NCBI RefSeq assembly: GCF_004348595.1
Contig: NZ_SMKD01000033.1
Span: 1-45,502, forward strand
DNA length: 45,502 nt
Reading direction: 5' to 3'
DNA from: Micromonospora sp. KC723
GTDB taxonomy: Bacteria > Actinomycetota > Actinomycetes > Mycobacteriales > Micromonosporaceae
Under the pieces are notes generated by a model. That model did not search any database. It saw only the letters and a list, made by a program, of their open reading frames with translations, and was not told where the DNA came from. The number at the start of each line of letters is the position of its first letter. The stretch's first letter is position 1. The position numbers were made by a program, and so were the translations under genes. Positions 9,336-17,815 of the stretch are shown in pieces.

Positions 9336-10823
9336 GTGAGCGCGGTCAAAGAGGTGTGGCGACGGCCGCTCGGTCATTTCACCGAGCGGACCCTCACCGG
9401 TCTGGTGCTGGTTCTCGGCGCCGGGGTCGGCTTCGGGCTGCTGCTCGCCCTGGTCCGGGCCGAGTGGGCCCCGCTGTACGACGTGGACCACGGCGTCGCC
9501 GCCTGGCTCAACGACCTGGTCGCCCCGCACGGGCCGCTGGTCACCGTGCTCACCGCGCTGACCGGCCTCGGCGGCCGGACGGTGATCATCTGGCTGGTCT
9601 CGGTCGCCGTGATCGGCCTGTTGATCCGCCGCCAGGGCCGGCTCGCGGTCTTCCTCGTCGTCACCGGCCTCGGCGCGCTGATCCTCGACCCGGCACTGAA
9701 GGCCCTCGTCGGCCGGCTGCGCCCGGAGGTGGCGGTGCCGATCGGCGTGTACGCCGGGAACAGTTTCCCCAGCGGGCACGCCCTCGGGTCGTTCGTCGCG
9801 TACGGGGCGCTGCTGCTGGTCTTCCTGCCGGCGACCCCGCGCCGCTGGCGCGGGCCGGCCTTCGCGCTGGTCGCCACGCTCATCGTGTTCGTCGGGCTGA
9901 CCCGGATCGCGCTGGGTGTGCACTTCCTCTCCGACGTGCTGGGAGCCTGGCTGCTCGGCGCGGCCTGGCTCGGCGTCACCGGGTACGCCTTCCGGCTGTG
10001 GCGGCTGGAGCGGGGCCGGCGGGTCCCGGCGTTGACCGAGGGGCTGGAGCCCGAGGCCGCGCACGAGGTCGCCCCCGCCCCCGACGAGGCGCACCTGCTG
10101 CCGCACCCCCGGGCCGCCGTCTTCGAGCTGGTGGTCGGCTGGGTGCTGGTCCTCGGCGTGCTCTACGGCTTCGGGATGTTCGTCAGCTACCACGCCGGCG
10201 GCACCTTCCTCGCCACCCTCGACACCGAGGTGCCGAGGTGGTTCGCCGAGCACCGCACCCCGGCCGGGGACGGGTTCAGCTACTGGTGGAGCAAGGCCGG
10301 CGACACCCACGCCATCCTGCTGATCTCGCTGGTCTTCTGCCCGCTCGTGCTGGCGGTGTGGCGGCGCTGGCGGCCGGTGCTCTTCGTGGCGCTGGCCATG
10401 TTCGGCGAGTTGAGCCTCTTCCTCACCGCCGCGGCGGCGGTGGACCGGCCCCGTCCGCCGGTCGGCAACCTCGACGGCCCGATGCCCACCTCCTCGTTCC
10501 CGTCCGGGCACATCGCCGCCACCATCTGCGTCTGGGCTGCCGTCACGCTGGTCGTCTTCCCGCGTACCGACCGCTGGTGGCGCTGGCTGTTCCTGGCGCT
10601 CGCGGTGGTCATGCCGGCCGGCGTGGCGGTCTCCCGGATGTACCGGGGCATGCACCACCCCACCGACTTCATGGGCGCGATCCTGCTCGGCGGGCTCTGG
10701 ATCGGGCTGCTGTACTGGGTGGTCCGCCCCAACGCCGACGTCTACGAGGGGAACCGGCCGGCGATCGAGTCGGAGCAGGTCGACGAGCTCGACGACGAAC
10801 TGGCCAGGGCCGCTCGGCCGTAG
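9336..10823 (+). CDS. Double-domain PAP2 (phosphatidic acid phosphatase type 2) membrane protein
   Basis: A 495-aa fusion of two PAP2 domains. Copy 1 has the complete signature: K122-x6-RP (129-130), PSGH at 145-148, and R190-x5-H196-x3-D200. Copy 2 keeps RP (371-374), PSGH at 389-392 and SR(433-434)-x5-H440-x3-D444. Its first motif has lost the lysine: AAAVDRPRP has Ala or Thr where Lys is expected. Both domains are rich in transmembrane helices, separated by a charged linker of about 40 residues near 222-260. It should dephosphorylate lipid phosphates such as phosphatidate or undecaprenyl-PP. The GTG start follows AAGGGAGG. Next to the lipid kinase, it suggests a lipid-phosphate cycle. Confidence 0.88.
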   Translation: MSAVKEVWRRPLGHFTERTLTGLVLVLGAGVGFGLLLALVRAEWAPLYDVDHGVAAWLNDLVAPHGPLVTVLTALTGLGGRTVIIWLVSVAVIGLLIRRQGRLAVFLVVTGLGALILDPALKALVGRLRPEVAVPIGVYAGNSFPSGHALGSFVAYGALLLVFLPATPRRWRGPAFALVATLIVFVGLTRIALGVHFLSDVLGAWLLGAAWLGVTGYAFRLWRLERGRRVPALTEGLEPEAAHEVAPAPDEAHLLPHPRAAVFELVVGWVLVLGVLYGFGMFVSYHAGGTFLATLDTEVPRWFAEHRTPAGDGFSYWWSKAGDTHAILLISLVFCPLVLAVWRRWRPVLFVALAMFGELSLFLTAAAAVDRPRPPVGNLDGPMPTSSFPSGHIAATICVWAAVTLVVFPRTDRWWRWLFLALAVVMPAGVAVSRMYRGMHHPTDFMGAILLGGLWIGLLYWVVRPNADVYEGNRPAIESEQVDELDDELARAARP

Positions 10824-10835
10824 TGGGACGCCGGC

Positions 10836-11645
10836 ATGCTGCGGGTGATGACCTGGAACATCAGGACCGGCGGGCGGGACCGCCACGGGTCCGACCGCCG
10901 GGACCTGGTGGTCGGGGTGGTCAGCGCGCAGCGACCGGACGTGCTGGCCCTGCAGGAACTGCGCGGCTTCGACCGGGGTGGGCTGCTCGACGAGTTCGCG
11001 GGCCGGGTGGGGATGCGCCCGCACCTGGCCCGCTCCTGGTTCGGGCAGCCGGTGGCGGTGCTGGTCCGCCCGCCGCTACGGGTGCTGGCCACCGGTCGGG
11101 TGCGGAGGCCCTTCCACCACGCCACCGCCCGGGTGGTGGTGGTCACCTCGGCCGGGTCGCTGGCCGTGTTCTGCACCCACCTGAATCCGTACTCGGGAGG
11201 CCGGCGGCGGATGGAGGCGGACTGGTTGGCCGCGGCGGTGCGGGCTGCCGGCGGTCCGCTGGCGCTGGTCGCCGGCGACCTGAACGGTCTCGACCCGATG
11301 GTCGAGCACGCCGACCGGCTGGCCGCCCTGCCGGCGCACCACCGACGCCGGCACCTGCGACGCGACAACCACACCGTCGACACCCGCGCGGTGTCCCGGC
11401 TGCTCGCCGCCGGCCTGGTGGACCTGTGGCGGGTCGGGGCGGGAGACACCGGGGAGGCCGACGGGCTGACCGTGCCGACCCGGCACGGCGGGGCCGAGTT
11501 CACCGGGATGCGCCTGGACTACCTGCTCGGCACCGCTGCGGTGGCCGAGCGTGTCCGCCGGGTGCGGGTGGTCCGGGGCGGGGAGGCCGACCTGGCCTCC
11601 GACCACTACCCGGTCGTCGCCGACCTGGACCTGGACCCGGCCTGA
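10836..11645 (+). CDS. Endonuclease/exonuclease/phosphatase (EEP) family hydrolase
   Basis: A 269-aa cytosolic protein with all EEP landmarks in order: MTWNIRTGG at the start, VLALQELRGF near residue 35, FCTHLNPYSGG mid-protein, VAGDLNGLD near 148, RLDYLLG near 225 and ASDHYPVVADL at the end. These supply the metal-binding Asn/Glu and catalytic His/Asp residues. Substrates in this family range from DNA to sphingomyelin and inositol phosphates; none can be assigned. It lies 12 nt after the PAP2 gene, so it may act on phospho-lipid head groups or simply be co-transcribed. Confidence 0.85.
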   Translation: MLRVMTWNIRTGGRDRHGSDRRDLVVGVVSAQRPDVLALQELRGFDRGGLLDEFAGRVGMRPHLARSWFGQPVAVLVRPPLRVLATGRVRRPFHHATARVVVVTSAGSLAVFCTHLNPYSGGRRRMEADWLAAAVRAAGGPLALVAGDLNGLDPMVEHADRLAALPAHHRRRHLRRDNHTVDTRAVSRLLAAGLVDLWRVGAGDTGEADGLTVPTRHGGAEFTGMRLDYLLGTAAVAERVRRVRVVRGGEADLASDHYPVVADLDLDPA

Positions 11646-11730
11646 CCGGCGACCCGCAGGCGTCGGGCCCGGTCGACACCCCAGCCGGCGAGCAGGTTGC
11701 GCCGACGTGGGGCGCTGCCCGCCCGGCTGC

Positions 11731-11850
11731 CTAGAGCACCAGGTTGAGCAGGACGGTCAGCACGACCGAGGCGAGGACCGAGAAGAGGATCATCAGGAGG
11801 CAGCCGACGCCGCCTCCGGCGGGCCGGATCTCCGTGTTGCCGATGCGCAT
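11731..11850 (-). CDS. 39-residue single-pass membrane peptide
   Basis: ATG at 11850 to TAG at 11731. The N-terminus MRIGNTEIRPAGGG is polar and is followed by one continuous transmembrane segment (VGCLLMILFSVLASVVLTVL) and a short hydrophobic tail. A modest GGTGG lies 5-9 nt upstream of the ATG. It overlaps the degraded 3' end of the hydrolase reading frame on the same strand. I recognise no family. Hydrophobicity and clean boundaries make it plausible, but a conserved homologue would be needed for certainty. Confidence 0.55.
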   Translation of the reverse strand: MRIGNTEIRPAGGGVGCLLMILFSVLASVVLTVLLNLVL

Positions 11851-12691
11851 GGGACCACCATCTCAGGATTGGGGGAGAGTAGGGCGCGGATCGCGTCGGC
11901 GACCTGCCGGGGAGCGGTGGTGGCGACGTTGTGCGCGGCGCCGGGCACGTCCACCTGACGGGCGTCGGGCACCAGCCGGGTGACCTGGCAGCGCCAGGCC
12001 GGCGGTACGACCGGGTCGCGCGAGCCGGCCACCACGAGGGTGGGCGCGGCGACCTGGGCCAGGTCCTCCTCGACCGGGTTGCGGACCGAGTGGCAGAGGG
12101 TGGCGTACACCCGCCAGGGGCGGGCGTCCCAGACGTCACGTAGCCGATCGGCGCCTGCAACGGGGCCTCCCGCAGGGTGTCGACGAGCCAGCGGCCGACC
12201 TGGCCGGAACGGGACCGGGCGGTCGGGTCGGTGGTGGGGCCGGCGAGCACCAGCGCGCGGACGGCGTCCGGGCGGCGGGCCGCCAGCGCGGCGGCGACCT
12301 CCGCGCCGAAGGAGTGACCGACCAGGCAGACCGGCGGCATCCGGTACGTGTCGAGCCAGGCCGCCAGGAACGCGGCGTGACCGCTCACGTCGTACGCCTG
12401 CCCGGGGTGTTCGGTGAGGCCGAAGCCGGGCAGGTCCGGCGCGTACACCGGATGGGTGGTCGACAGCGCGACGGCCAGCGGGGTGAGGTACCGGTGCGAG
12501 ACGGCCAGTCCGTGCACCAGCACCACCGGTGGGGCGTCGCCGTCCGGCCCGGCGGCGCGGCGGGTGTGCGTGCGCAGCCCGTCGACCAGCCGCCACTCGC
12601 TGGTCAGCCCGGCCGCCGGCCGGGGCGCGGCCAGGGCGAGCCGGAGCTCGTGCGGCCCGAAACGCCCAGGGGCGGTCGGCCGTGGTCTCAC
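11793..12691 (-). pseudogene. Frameshifted alpha/beta hydrolase
   Basis: The first half reads VVLVHGLAVSHRYLTPLA, YAPDLPGFGLTEHPG, then the nucleophile elbow CLVGHSFGAEVAAA (Ser of GHSFG). Past PLQAPIGYV near 12142 this frame becomes nonsense. The neighbouring frame picks up with DVWDARPWRVYATLCHSVRN, a lid region, VVAGSRDPVVP (catalytic Asp region) and VPGAAHNVATT (catalytic His). One gene has thus been split near 12140-12145. The local string TACGTGAC would be explained by loss of one CGTG from an original CGTGCGTG (inference). The GTG start at 12691 overlaps the stop of the oxidoreductase gene (GTGA), so the pair was translationally coupled. A sequencing error cannot be excluded. Confidence 0.75.
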
Positions 12692-13650
12692 AGCTCGCGC
12701 AGCCGGGGCAGTAGCTCCTCCTGCGCCCAGTCGAGGAACATCGGTTGGGTTTCGCCGCCCACCTGGACGATCGCCACGTGGGTGAAGCCGGCGTCGACGA
12801 ACTTCTTGAACGCCTCGACGTGGGCGTCCACGTCGGGGCCGCAGGAAATGCCCTCGGCGACGTCGTCCTCGCGGACGAACTGGGTGGCGGCGGCGAAGGC
12901 CTCCGGGCCGGGCAGGTCGGCGTTGACCTTCCAGCCCATGCCGAACCAGCGGAACTGGTCGTGCACGATCTTGCGGCACTCGGCCTCGTCCGGGCCGTAG
13001 CAGATGGCGACCTGCCCGAAGCGGGGCTGGCCGGTGCCGCCCGCGTCGTCGTAGAGCTGGATGATCCGCGGGTCCGGTTCGGTGGCGACGACGCCGTCGG
13101 CGTACTCGGCGGCGAGCGCGGCCGAGGACGGCCCGGAGGCGGCCACGGCCATCGGGACGGGTCGGTCGGGCCGGTCCCAGAGGTAGGCCTCCGGCACGTC
13201 GTAGTGGTTGCCGGAGAAGCTCAGCGTCTCGCCGGCCAGCAACGGCCGGATGATCTGCAGCGCCTCCTCGAACATCTCGTGCCGTTGTTGCACGTGCGGC
13301 CAGGCGCCGACGACGTGTTCGTTGAGGTTCTCCCCGGCGCCGAGGCCGAGGGTGAACCGGCCGTCGGAGAGCGCGCCCATGGTGCTGGCCTTCTGCGCGA
13401 CGACGGCCGGGTGGTACCGGCGGATCGGGCAGGTCACGAAGGACATCAGCTCGGCCCGGTGGGTGGCGTGGGCGACCGCGCCGAGCACCGACCAGGCGTA
13501 CGGGGAGTGGCCCTGCGAGTCCAGCCACGGATAGTAGTGGTCGGATATCACCAGTTGATCGAAACCGGCGGCCTCCGCCCGTACCGCGTAGTCGACGAGT
13601 TGCCGGGGACCGGCCTGTTCGCACATCAGGGTGTAGCCGACGGTGACCAT
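12688..13650 (-). CDS. LLM-class F420-dependent oxidoreductase, glucose-6-phosphate dehydrogenase-like
   Basis: A 320-aa cytosolic TIM-barrel enzyme of the luciferase-like family. MVTVGYTLMCEQAGPRQLVD, QLVISDHYYPW, YAWSVLGAVAHAT and FTLGLGAGENLNEHVVG match the subgroup that uses coenzyme F420, close to F420-dependent glucose-6-phosphate dehydrogenases. The exact substrate is uncertain because many paralogues exist. The ATG follows AAGGAG. Its stop overlaps the start of the broken hydrolase, so the hydrolase probably once acted on the same compound. The upstream region is shared with the divergent mannanase gene. Confidence 0.85.
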   Translation of the reverse strand: MVTVGYTLMCEQAGPRQLVDYAVRAEAAGFDQLVISDHYYPWLDSQGHSPYAWSVLGAVAHATHRAELMSFVTCPIRRYHPAVVAQKASTMGALSDGRFTLGLGAGENLNEHVVGAWPHVQQRHEMFEEALQIIRPLLAGETLSFSGNHYDVPEAYLWDRPDRPVPMAVAASGPSSAALAAEYADGVVATEPDPRIIQLYDDAGGTGQPRFGQVAICYGPDEAECRKIVHDQFRWFGMGWKVNADLPGPEAFAAATQFVREDDVAEGISCGPDVDAHVEAFKKFVDAGFTHVAIVQVGGETQPMFLDWAQEELLPRLREL

Positions 13651-13825
13651 CTCTGGTTTCTCCTTCCGCCCAACGGATCGTCACCGGATACCCCGGCGGG
13701 CGGTGGCCAACCCTGCTGTCCGTTTCGGCCCGCCGGTCCGCCCACGGTCGCGCCGTCGGCCCACCGGGCGAGGGGTCGGTGGATGTCGATCCTTGACGTG
13801 GTCGTCGAGCCGCGTCTACCGTCGA

Positions 13826-13838
13826 AACTTAACCGGTT
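13826..13838. repeat. Operator-like repeat AACTTAACCGGTT, copy 1
   Basis: An exact 13-nt copy of the sequence found again at 13937-13949, 111 bp away. The core AACCGGTT is a palindrome with a central CG step, the layout of LacI-family operators in actinomycete sugar-utilisation genes. It lies in the divergent control region between the oxidoreductase and the mannanase. Confidence 0.55.
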
Positions 13839-13881
13839 CAGGCCGGAGTGGCGTCACATCCTGTGGTGGGGATGCTCGCCT

Positions 13882-13916
13882 CTGTGGCGGCCCACGTTCT
13901 CCGTGGGCTGCCACAG
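13882..13916. promoter_or_regulatory. Long inverted repeat upstream of the mannanase promoter
   Basis: A 15-bp stem, CTGTGGCGGCCCACG / CGTGGGCTGCCACAG, closes a 5-nt loop (TTCTC). The only non-Watson-Crick position is a G-T pair. There is no U-run after it and it lies in a divergent intergenic region, so it does not look like an ordinary terminator. It sits between the two operator-like repeats, upstream of the predicted mannanase transcription start. Its role is unknown. Confidence 0.5.
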
Positions 13917-13936
13917 ACCTCGCCGGACGGGTGGCC

Positions 13937-13976
13937 AACTTAACCGGTTGCTTTCCCATATCCATCGCCATACGCT
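13937..13976 (+). promoter_or_regulatory. Mannanase promoter with overlapping operator repeat copy 2
   Basis: The second AACTTAACCGGTT (13937-13949) overlaps a -35 element TTGCTT (13948-13953). After a 17-nt spacer comes TACGCT (13971-13976) as the -10 element. A protein bound to the repeat would block RNA polymerase, which is the usual logic of a sugar-responsive repressor. No LacI-type gene is in the window. The leader from here to the ATG at 14093 is about 110 nt. Confidence 0.55.
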
Positions 13977-14092
13977 GATGCCTGCGCACGACCGGGGAGT
14001 CGGGCGGCGGCTGCCGGGCTGCAGCCGTCCGTCACCGTCATCACCACCAGCACCCCACCAGGGCACGGGGTCGACACCTCCTGAGGACAATC

Positions 14093-15469
14093 ATGAGAAA
14101 GCGACTCGGCGTCGCCGGCGTTGCCCTGCTCACCGCGCTCGCCGCCATCTTCGTCTTCGTCCAGCCGGCGCACGCCGCGGCCGGGTTCACCGTCTCCGGC
14201 GGGAAGCTCTACGACGCCAACGGCAACGAGTTCATCATGCGGGGCGTCAACCACCCGCACGCCTGGTACCCGCAGCAGACCAGCTCCTTCGCCAACATCA
14301 AGGCGCTCGGCGCGAACACCGTCCGGGTGGTGCTGTCCAGCGGCGACCGCGGGACGAAGAACAGCGCGGCCGACGTCGGCAACGTCATCTCCCTGTGCAG
14401 GACCAACAGGCTGATCTGCGTGCTCGAGGTGCACGACACCACCGGCTACGGCGAGGAGAGCGGCGCGATCAGCCTGGACCGGGCGGTCGACTACTGGGTG
14501 AGCATCGCCAGCGCCCTGCAGGGGCAGGAGAAGTACGTCATCGTCAACATCGGCAACGAGCCGTACGGCAACCAGGGCTACGGCACCTGGGCCACCGACA
14601 CCAGCAACGCGATCAAGCGGCTGCGCGCCAACGGCTTCAGCCACACGATCATGGTGGACGCGCCGAACTGGGGCCAGGACTGGTCCTTCACCATGCGCGA
14701 CAACGCCGCGTCGGTGTTCGACGCCGACCCGCAGAAGAACACGGTCTTCTCGATCCACATGTACGGCGTCTTCGACACCGCCGCCGAGATCAGGGACTAC
14801 CTGGGTCGGTTCCGTGCCGCCAGGCTGCCGATCGTGGTCGGCGAGTTCGGCCACGACCACTCCGACGGCAACCCCGACGAGGACACCATCCTGTCGTACA
14901 GCCAGGCCAACGGAATCGGCTACCTGGGCTGGTCGTGGAGCGGCAACAGCAGCTACGTCGGCTACCTCGACATGGCCATCGGCTTCAACCCGAACAACCT
15001 GAGCAGCTGGGGCCAGCGCATCTTCAACGGCGCCGACGGGATCAAGCAGACCGCTCGGGAGGCCTCCGTCTACGGCGGCACCACGCCGACCCCGAGCAGC
15101 CCGACCCCGAGCAGCCCGGCGCCCAGCTCGCCCGCGCCCAGCTCACCGGCGCCCAGCTCACCCGCGCCGGGTGGCTGCACCGCGACGTACACCGTCGTCA
15201 ACTCGTGGGCGGGCGGCTTCCAGGGCGAGGTCAGGGTGACCGCCGGCAACGCGGCCGTCAACGGCTGGACGGTGCGGTGGACCTTCACCAACGGCCAGGT
15301 CATCAGCCAGGCCTGGAACGCCGAGGTGACCCGCAGCGGGTCGGCGGTGACCGCCCGCAACGTCTCCTACAACGGCCGGCTCGGCGCCGGTGCCAGCACC
15401 AGCTTCGGCTTCGTCGGCAGCTGGAACGGCACCAACCCGGTTCCCACGGTGACCTGCGCCGCGAGCTGA
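14093..15469 (+). CDS. Secreted beta-mannanase, GH5 catalytic domain with C-terminal CBM2
   Basis: A 458-aa secreted endo-enzyme. Residues 1-28 are a signal peptide ending AHA. The catalytic domain (about 30-325) opens FTVSGGKLYDANGNEFIMRG followed by VNHPHAWYPQ, typical of actinobacterial GH5 mannanases. The acid/base is E156 (NIGNEPYG) and the nucleophile E251 (VVGEFGHDH). A Pro/Ser/Thr linker (about 329-360) repeats SSPAP. It leads to a family-2 carbohydrate-binding module with Cys near both ends (C362 and the C-terminal TCAAS), which binds cellulose or mannan. Cellulase activity is the main alternative, but the HPHAWYPQ region favours mannan. Control is probably through the repeat-containing promoter upstream. 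Confidence 0.9.
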   Translation: MRKRLGVAGVALLTALAAIFVFVQPAHAAAGFTVSGGKLYDANGNEFIMRGVNHPHAWYPQQTSSFANIKALGANTVRVVLSSGDRGTKNSAADVGNVISLCRTNRLICVLEVHDTTGYGEESGAISLDRAVDYWVSIASALQGQEKYVIVNIGNEPYGNQGYGTWATDTSNAIKRLRANGFSHTIMVDAPNWGQDWSFTMRDNAASVFDADPQKNTVFSIHMYGVFDTAAEIRDYLGRFRAARLPIVVGEFGHDHSDGNPDEDTILSYSQANGIGYLGWSWSGNSSYVGYLDMAIGFNPNNLSSWGQRIFNGADGIKQTAREASVYGGTTPTPSSPTPSSPAPSSPAPSSPAPSSPAPGGCTATYTVVNSWAGGFQGEVRVTAGNAAVNGWTVRWTFTNGQVISQAWNAEVTRSGSAVTARNVSYNGRLGAGASTSFGFVGSWNGTNPVPTVTCAAS

Positions 15470-15484
15470 CCATTCCGTTCACCA

Positions 15485-15519
15485 CCGGTGGCCGGGTCCG
15501 CAGCGGACCCGGCCACCGG
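15485..15519. terminator. Bidirectional terminator hairpin between mannanase and alpha-galactosidase
   Basis: A perfect 16-bp stem (arms 15485-15500 and 15504-15519) with a CAG loop lies between two convergent genes. There is no U-tract, as is common for actinomycete terminators. Confidence 0.7.
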
Positions 15520-15601
15520 CCCGCTCCGGTACGACCACCGGCCGTCGCCGCGGATCGGTGGACGGGCCACCCGGGACGACCGGTAGGACAACCCAACCCG
15601 C

Positions 15602-17815
15602 TCAGTCGGCGGCGGTGACCTCCAGCAGCAGCGCCTGCTCGGGGTGCAGCACCGGCATCTGGAGTCCCACCGAGCCGAGCGCCGCCCCGCCGAGCGTCAC
15701 GCCGTCGTCCGAGGCCAGCCAGGCCGGCGGGGCGTGTTGCATCACCGCCGGTGCCGGCACCCCGGCGGGTGGGCGTACCCGGTAACGGCGGGCCGGATCG
15801 AGGCCCGGCAGCCGGACCGGACCCGGGACCTGCGCGGTGGAGGTGGTCAGGCGGGACACCGCGTACACGGCGTGGGAGCCGTCGTGGGCGACCACCCCGT
15901 GTGCCTGCACCGCCGGGTCCGGGTGGTCGACCCGGACCACCCGGCCGCCGTGCAGCAGCGGACGCAGCCGCTTGTGCAGCGCCACCCAGGCGGCCAGCTC
16001 GGCGCGCTCGGCGGCGCTGATCCCACTGATGTCCCACTCGATGCCGTGGTGGCCGAAGAGCGCGGTGACCGCCCGGAAACCCAGGTCGTGCACCCGGTGG
16101 GTGGTGTGCGAGCGTTCCGGCCCGATGTGGGTGCCGACCAGCTCCGGGGGCAGCAGCAGCCCGGTCCACCGTTGGATCGACAGCCGTTCCAGGGCGTCGT
16201 TGCAGTCGCTGGCCCAGACCCGGTCGGTGCGGCGCAGAATCTCCAGGTCGACCCGGGCCCCGCCGGAGGAGCAGCTCTCGATCTCCACCCCGGGGTGCCG
16301 GCGGCGCAGCTCGTCCAGCAGCCGGTAGACGGCCACGGTCTGCGCGTGCACCCCGGGCCGGCCGGCGTGCCCGGCCTCGGTGAGGTCCCGGTTGTGGTCC
16401 CACTTGAGGTACGCGATGCCGTCGTGCTGCGACAGCAGCGCGTCGAGCCGGTCGAGCAGGTGGTCGTACGCGTCCGGGTGGACCAGGTCGAGCACCTGCT
16501 GGTACCGCCACGAGGGCGGCAGTCGTCCGGGCACCTGGAGCACCCAGTCGGGGTGGGCGCGGAACAGGTCGGAGTCGGGGTTGACCATCTCCGGCTCGAC
16601 CCAGAGCCCGAACTGCATCCCGTGCCCGCGGACGTGGTCGATCAGGGGCTGGAGCCCGTCGGGCCACACGTCCTCGTCGACGTGCCAGTCGCCGAGGCCG
16701 GCCTGGTCGTGCCGCCGGCCGCGGAACCAGCCGTCGTCGAGTACGAACCGTTCCACACCCACCTCGGCGGCCCGGTCCGCCAGGGCGGTCAGCCGGGCGA
16801 GGTCGTGGTCGAAGTAGACGGCCTCCCAGACGTTGAGGGTGACCGGCCGGGGGGTGCGCGGGTGTTCGGGACGGGCCCGCAGGTGGGTGTGCAACACGTC
16901 GCTGAGGCCGTCCAGCCCGGTGGCCGAGTGCACGGCGTGCAGCAGCGGGGTGGCGTACTCCTCCCCGGGACCGAGGACGATCTCACCGGGGGTGAGCAAC
17001 TCTCCGCCGCCGAGGGTGGCGTCGCCGGTGGGGCGGCGTTCGGCGACGGTGACGTGGTCGCCGCTCCAGGCGGTGTGTACCGCCCACAGTTCGCCGTGGC
17101 CGAAGCCGAAGCCGGCGGTGCCCGCCACCAGCAGCAACGTCGCGTCGTGTCCGGTGCGGCCGTGCCGGCCCTCACGTACCCAGGCGCCCATCGGCCACGG
17201 GTGCCGCTGCGGGGCGCGTTCCCGGCACCAGCGGCCGGTGAGGTCGAGCAGTTCGGTGGCGACCGCCGGCACCGGCAGCACCGGGGTCAGCTCCCGCAGC
17301 TCGTACGGGGAGTCGCCGTCGTTGCGCAGCCGGTGCCGCAGCGTCAGCAGCCCCGCCGGGTCGAGCGTGATCTCGATGGTCAGCGACAATCCGGCGGTGG
17401 GGTCCGAGGCCCGCACGGTCACCCGCGCCGCGCCAACCCCGCCGTGGTTCCGGGCCCCGTCGGGTACGCCCACCGTGTTCCCGTCCGGGGCCGCGTGACC
17501 CGGTTCGGGGCCGGCGTCGTCCACGTCGAGGGCGTCGAGGAGGAAGGCGGTCGACCAGTTCCGGCCGTCGCGGTGGCCGGCGAGCCCGGGCCGGCCGCTC
17601 CAGCCGGCGCTCGCCTCGGGCAGCAGCGACAGCGCGACCGGCTGGTCGAAGCTGCTCGGCGCCACCGGCGGGACGGTCACGGCGGCCAGGGCGGGCAGGT
17701 CGGCGGCGGGTGTCGGGCCCAGGTCGGCGCCCCAGTGCAGTACCCGGGGCAGGCCGACGCCGCGCGCGTCGAGCACCAGGCTGGTCCGCGCGCGGCGCAG
17801 GTGGATGATGGTCAT
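15602..17815 (-). CDS. Alpha-galactosidase, GH36
   Basis: A 737-aa intracellular enzyme without a signal peptide. The N-terminal beta-sandwich is followed by the barrel, with RFVLDDGWFRGRRHD (from about 356), WVEPEMVNPDSDL (from about 405), the nucleophile D473 in YLKWDHNRDL, and the acid/base D537 in WASDCNDALERL. It removes alpha-1,6-galactosyl groups from raffinose-type sugars or galactomanno-oligosaccharides. The latter fits the convergent mannanase gene. Its ATG overlaps the stop of the permease gene (ATGA), making it the last gene of the importer operon, so imported galactosides would be cut in the cytosol. Confidence 0.95.
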   Translation of the reverse strand: MTIIHLRRARTSLVLDARGVGLPRVLHWGADLGPTPAADLPALAAVTVPPVAPSSFDQPVALSLLPEASAGWSGRPGLAGHRDGRNWSTAFLLDALDVDDAGPEPGHAAPDGNTVGVPDGARNHGGVGAARVTVRASDPTAGLSLTIEITLDPAGLLTLRHRLRNDGDSPYELRELTPVLPVPAVATELLDLTGRWCRERAPQRHPWPMGAWVREGRHGRTGHDATLLLVAGTAGFGFGHGELWAVHTAWSGDHVTVAERRPTGDATLGGGELLTPGEIVLGPGEEYATPLLHAVHSATGLDGLSDVLHTHLRARPEHPRTPRPVTLNVWEAVYFDHDLARLTALADRAAEVGVERFVLDDGWFRGRRHDQAGLGDWHVDEDVWPDGLQPLIDHVRGHGMQFGLWVEPEMVNPDSDLFRAHPDWVLQVPGRLPPSWRYQQVLDLVHPDAYDHLLDRLDALLSQHDGIAYLKWDHNRDLTEAGHAGRPGVHAQTVAVYRLLDELRRRHPGVEIESCSSGGARVDLEILRRTDRVWASDCNDALERLSIQRWTGLLLPPELVGTHIGPERSHTTHRVHDLGFRAVTALFGHHGIEWDISGISAAERAELAAWVALHKRLRPLLHGGRVVRVDHPDPAVQAHGVVAHDGSHAVYAVSRLTTSTAQVPGPVRLPGLDPARRYRVRPPAGVPAPAVMQHAPPAWLASDDGVTLGGAALGSVGLQMPVLHPEQALLLEVTAAD

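Noticed and set aside
15096..15172. Short tandem repeats in the mannanase gene
   Set aside because: They encode the expected Pro/Ser linker before the binding module and are not a separate element.
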